NCBI GenBank assembly: GCA_037957365.1
Contig: JARHVA010000668.1
Span: 502,001-566,000, forward strand
Direction of reading: 5' to 3'
Origin: Torreya grandis
Taxonomy: Eukaryota > Streptophyta > Pinopsida > Cupressales > Taxaceae
DNA: 64,000 nucleotides
The translations under genes were made by a program, and so were the position numbers. Shown one piece after another: positions 62,099 to 64,000 of the stretch. Under the pieces are notes generated by a model. The model was not told the DNA's origin. It did no database searches and saw only the letters and a list, made by a program, of their open reading frames with translations. Numbering within the stretch: the first letter of the stretch is position 1; each line of letters starts with the position of its first letter.

Positions 62099-63436
62099 TT
62101 ATTTTCCTCTGGGATTAAAAATGAACATTCCAACGTCTTCTTTATGACAAGTCAACTTGTGTTGCCATACCAGTGATTGCAATGGGTATACCTTTGATGG
62201 GATGTCCTCTGCACTGGCCACACGAATTCGCCTGCACTCGAATGAGTTTAAGCAAAATGTGTATTCAACACCTATGAACTCTTCTTATCCTTGAATGCCT
62301 ATCGAAAAATGGTTCTTCATGTTGTTGGGTGTCATCAAGAAATCATTGGCTATTGGTTCTTCACTCTGTGCCTTTTGATATCCATTATCTTTCAGCTCAT
62401 CTTCTTTAGATTCTAGCTTGATTGCATTAGTATGCTCTTTGATGATTTCATCCTCTTGAAAGGATGAATCTAAAAATTGGCATTTCTTCTGCATACTTAG
62501 CTGAGTCTTGATGCTGTCTTCTCCATACTTGGCCAATCCATAGCCTTCTTGTAGGATAGTGTCATTTGTCTTAATCACTTGGTCAAGGGAGTATCCATGT
62601 TCCTCTGTATCTTCTTGCAAAGTAAGGAAAAATTCAGAAATGATCTCCTCCTCATCTGAAGTGAAGGAAAAAGCTTGTGGCTTATCCTCTTGCTCATCAA
62701 AAGGGGAATCTATGGTGATTTCCTCATCTGTACTTATGGAATCCTCTTGACTAGCCATGAATTGAGCATATTCTTCTACATACTCAATTGCCTCTTTCAA
62801 AATATATTCTTCTTCAAAAGGGGATGAAGAAGAAGGCTATGATGGAAAACAAGAAGCTTCTTGAGTAAGGGAAGAAGGGACTTGAGGGGAAAGTGAGAGT
62901 TTGGGGTCCTCTTGACTTGCTACTATCATAGACTCTGCATTATTGGGGAAATGATCTTGACAAGTCTGACCTTGTTCATGAACAGGGGTGGCATATGTTT
63001 GATATGGGATTTTTGGTGGTGGATATGAAGTTTGGTAGACTTGGTAAGGCTAGTTCTCATGAATGCTTAGCCTTTCTTCTAGAAATGTAATCAATCTACA
63101 CACATCCAACATTTCATATGTAAGTTCTTGCCAATTTGCCCTTTCAATGGGATCCCACTCACTTTTGATCAGGTCTATTGCTTCCCTCAGTTGATAGATG
63201 ACATGACAAGGAATTTCTTGGCCATATTCCCTTTTGCTGTCAAGCTCTACCGCATATTTTTTCAATCCCAGGAATGCTTTCTTGAAGGTGAAAATGAGAT
63301 TAGACTGGGCATAAAACTGGTATAGCTCATGGCCATGTGCATCCTCATTACTTGGAGATATTTTAGGAGGAACTTGATCTTGATTAAATATATAAGGATA
63401 ATAGGGCTCATAGCTATGAGTAATAGAGTTATACAT
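62099..63436 (-). pseudogene. E3 ORF1: acidic protein, gag position
   Basis: One frame of about 445 codons from Met at 63436 (MYNSITHSYEPYYPYIFNQD), 133 nt after the primer-binding motif, to TAA at 62099. Three earlier in-frame stops all fit Gln codons. The first 130 residues hold QFYAQSNLIFTFKKAFLGLK and WDPIERANWQELTYEMLDVC. The middle is strongly acidic (STDEEITIDSPFDEQEDKPQ, EEEIISEFFLTLQEDTEEH). The tail has FECRRIRVASAEDIPSKVYP. E0 carries a homologue. The place in the element is that of gag, but no gag or zinc-knuckle motif is seen. Confidence 0.65.
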
Positions 63437-63569
63437 ACCAAAAGGGATTTCTTGATGATACTACTTGATCGGCTGATGACTCAGAGTCATTGTTGGTGTT
63501 GATGAAAAACTCCAAAGGCTAATTGGCTAAAGAATACACCAAAATTTCTTTAACTCCTTGAAATATCTA

Positions 63570-63586
63570 TCCCACCAGGCATGCCA
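63570..63586 (-). promoter_or_regulatory. E3 primer-binding-site-like motif
   Basis: Minus strand TGGCATGCCTGGTGGGA, 8 nt inside the 5' LTR. It is nearly identical to the E0 motif and close to E1. Confidence 0.65.
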
Positions 63587-63594
63587 GAAGCTAT

Positions 63595-64000
63595 TGATGG
63601 CATAAAATTGTGCTGGATCTTAACCAATCAACAATGGGAAGTTTCAAGCTGTGGGACGATGCGGCTTGAAACAACCTCTAGGTTTTAAAGAAGCTAGTCT
63701 CTTCTATTTTATAGGTGTTGGGGAAAAGGGATAGGAGACTAAACAGAAATTCAAAAATGCAAGAATTGAAACCTATGGTGATGCACCTGAGTGTAATCCT
63801 AATCCTAACCTGAGCATAGTGAGACTATTATATGATTTAATTACATTTAAGAGCAAACAAGTGCATGATCAATGTAAATGATTTGAAATAACAGAAACAA
63901 AGGCTCACAATAGGGGAGTATTTTGTTGAGATACAGGAATTGTCAACAAAGGCATAGTGTTCAATCTTCTTAATAGAATCCTCCAATCACATAAGAAGCA
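63595..64000 (-). repeat. E3 5' LTR, first 406 bases, truncated by window
   Basis: Direct repeat of 55685 onward, including the U5 hairpin. The sequence runs off the window end. Confidence 0.85.

Larger units (their letters stand above)
55685..64000 (-). mobile_element. E3: pol-less LTR retroelement with two long ORFs, right end outside window
   Basis: The 3' LTR at 55685 and the 5' LTR at 63595 (cut at 64000) both start TGATGGCATAAAAT. Over the 406 shared bases they differ at about 10%. Between them lie ORF2 (61656 to 58084) and ORF1 (63436 to 62099), both minus, and a primer-binding-site motif just inside the 5' LTR. No protease, RT, RNase H or integrase is present in the 5.5 kb interior, so it must rely on another element. 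It is inserted in E6. Confidence 0.8.

Overview
The window reads as nuclear heterochromatin of a seed plant with a large genome. A gymnosperm is my best guess, but that is inference. I found no host single-copy gene, rRNA or tRNA. The DNA is AT-rich and CpG-poor. Almost everything is nested, decayed Ty3/gypsy-type LTR retrotransposon sequence. Reading frames are often kept over kilobases and broken mainly by TAG/TAA where CAG/CAA is expected, as cytosine-methylation decay produces.

Layout (my labels). E0 (1 to about 5.0 kb, minus): ORF1-like remnant, primer-binding site and 5' LTR, cut by the window start. E1 (5045-13617, plus): gypsy element with 0.4 kb LTRs, gag, protease, an extra RNase H, RT, RNase H and integrase. 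E4 (13636-46220, minus): 1.2 kb LTRs flanked by TTTTT, a gag gene, no pol, and an antisense intron-containing plant mobile domain (PMD) gene. E4 is split by three insertions: solo LTR D (18143-19324), element E2 (23661-35703, plus) and element C (36084-45241, minus). E2 is a 12 kb gypsy element with 2.9 kb LTRs. C is a relative of E4 with the same gag plus antisense PMD plan. E5 (46226 to about 49420, minus): gypsy pol whose integrase end is interrupted by E4. A degenerate Lys/Glu/Gln-rich region follows (about 50.2-53.95 kb). E6 (54220-55684, minus): gypsy RNase H and integrase, interrupted by E3. E3 (55685 to past 64000, minus): two long unrecognised ORFs, no pol, LTRs of about 2.1 kb or more.

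Points of most interest. (1) Three separate gypsy pols (E1, E2, E5) carry an extra RNase H before RT, and their normal RNase H has lost its first Asp to Phe or Tyr. (2) E4 and C are pol-less gag elements that carry a PMD gene in antisense with introns kept. (3) The U3 regions of E2 and E3 each hold an array of G-box/ABRE-like CCACGTGTC motifs upstream of TATA. (4) E0, E1 and E3 share one primer-binding-site motif although only E1 has pol, which suggests an autonomous/non-autonomous partnership.

All protein calls are from reading translations by eye. No database search was possible.
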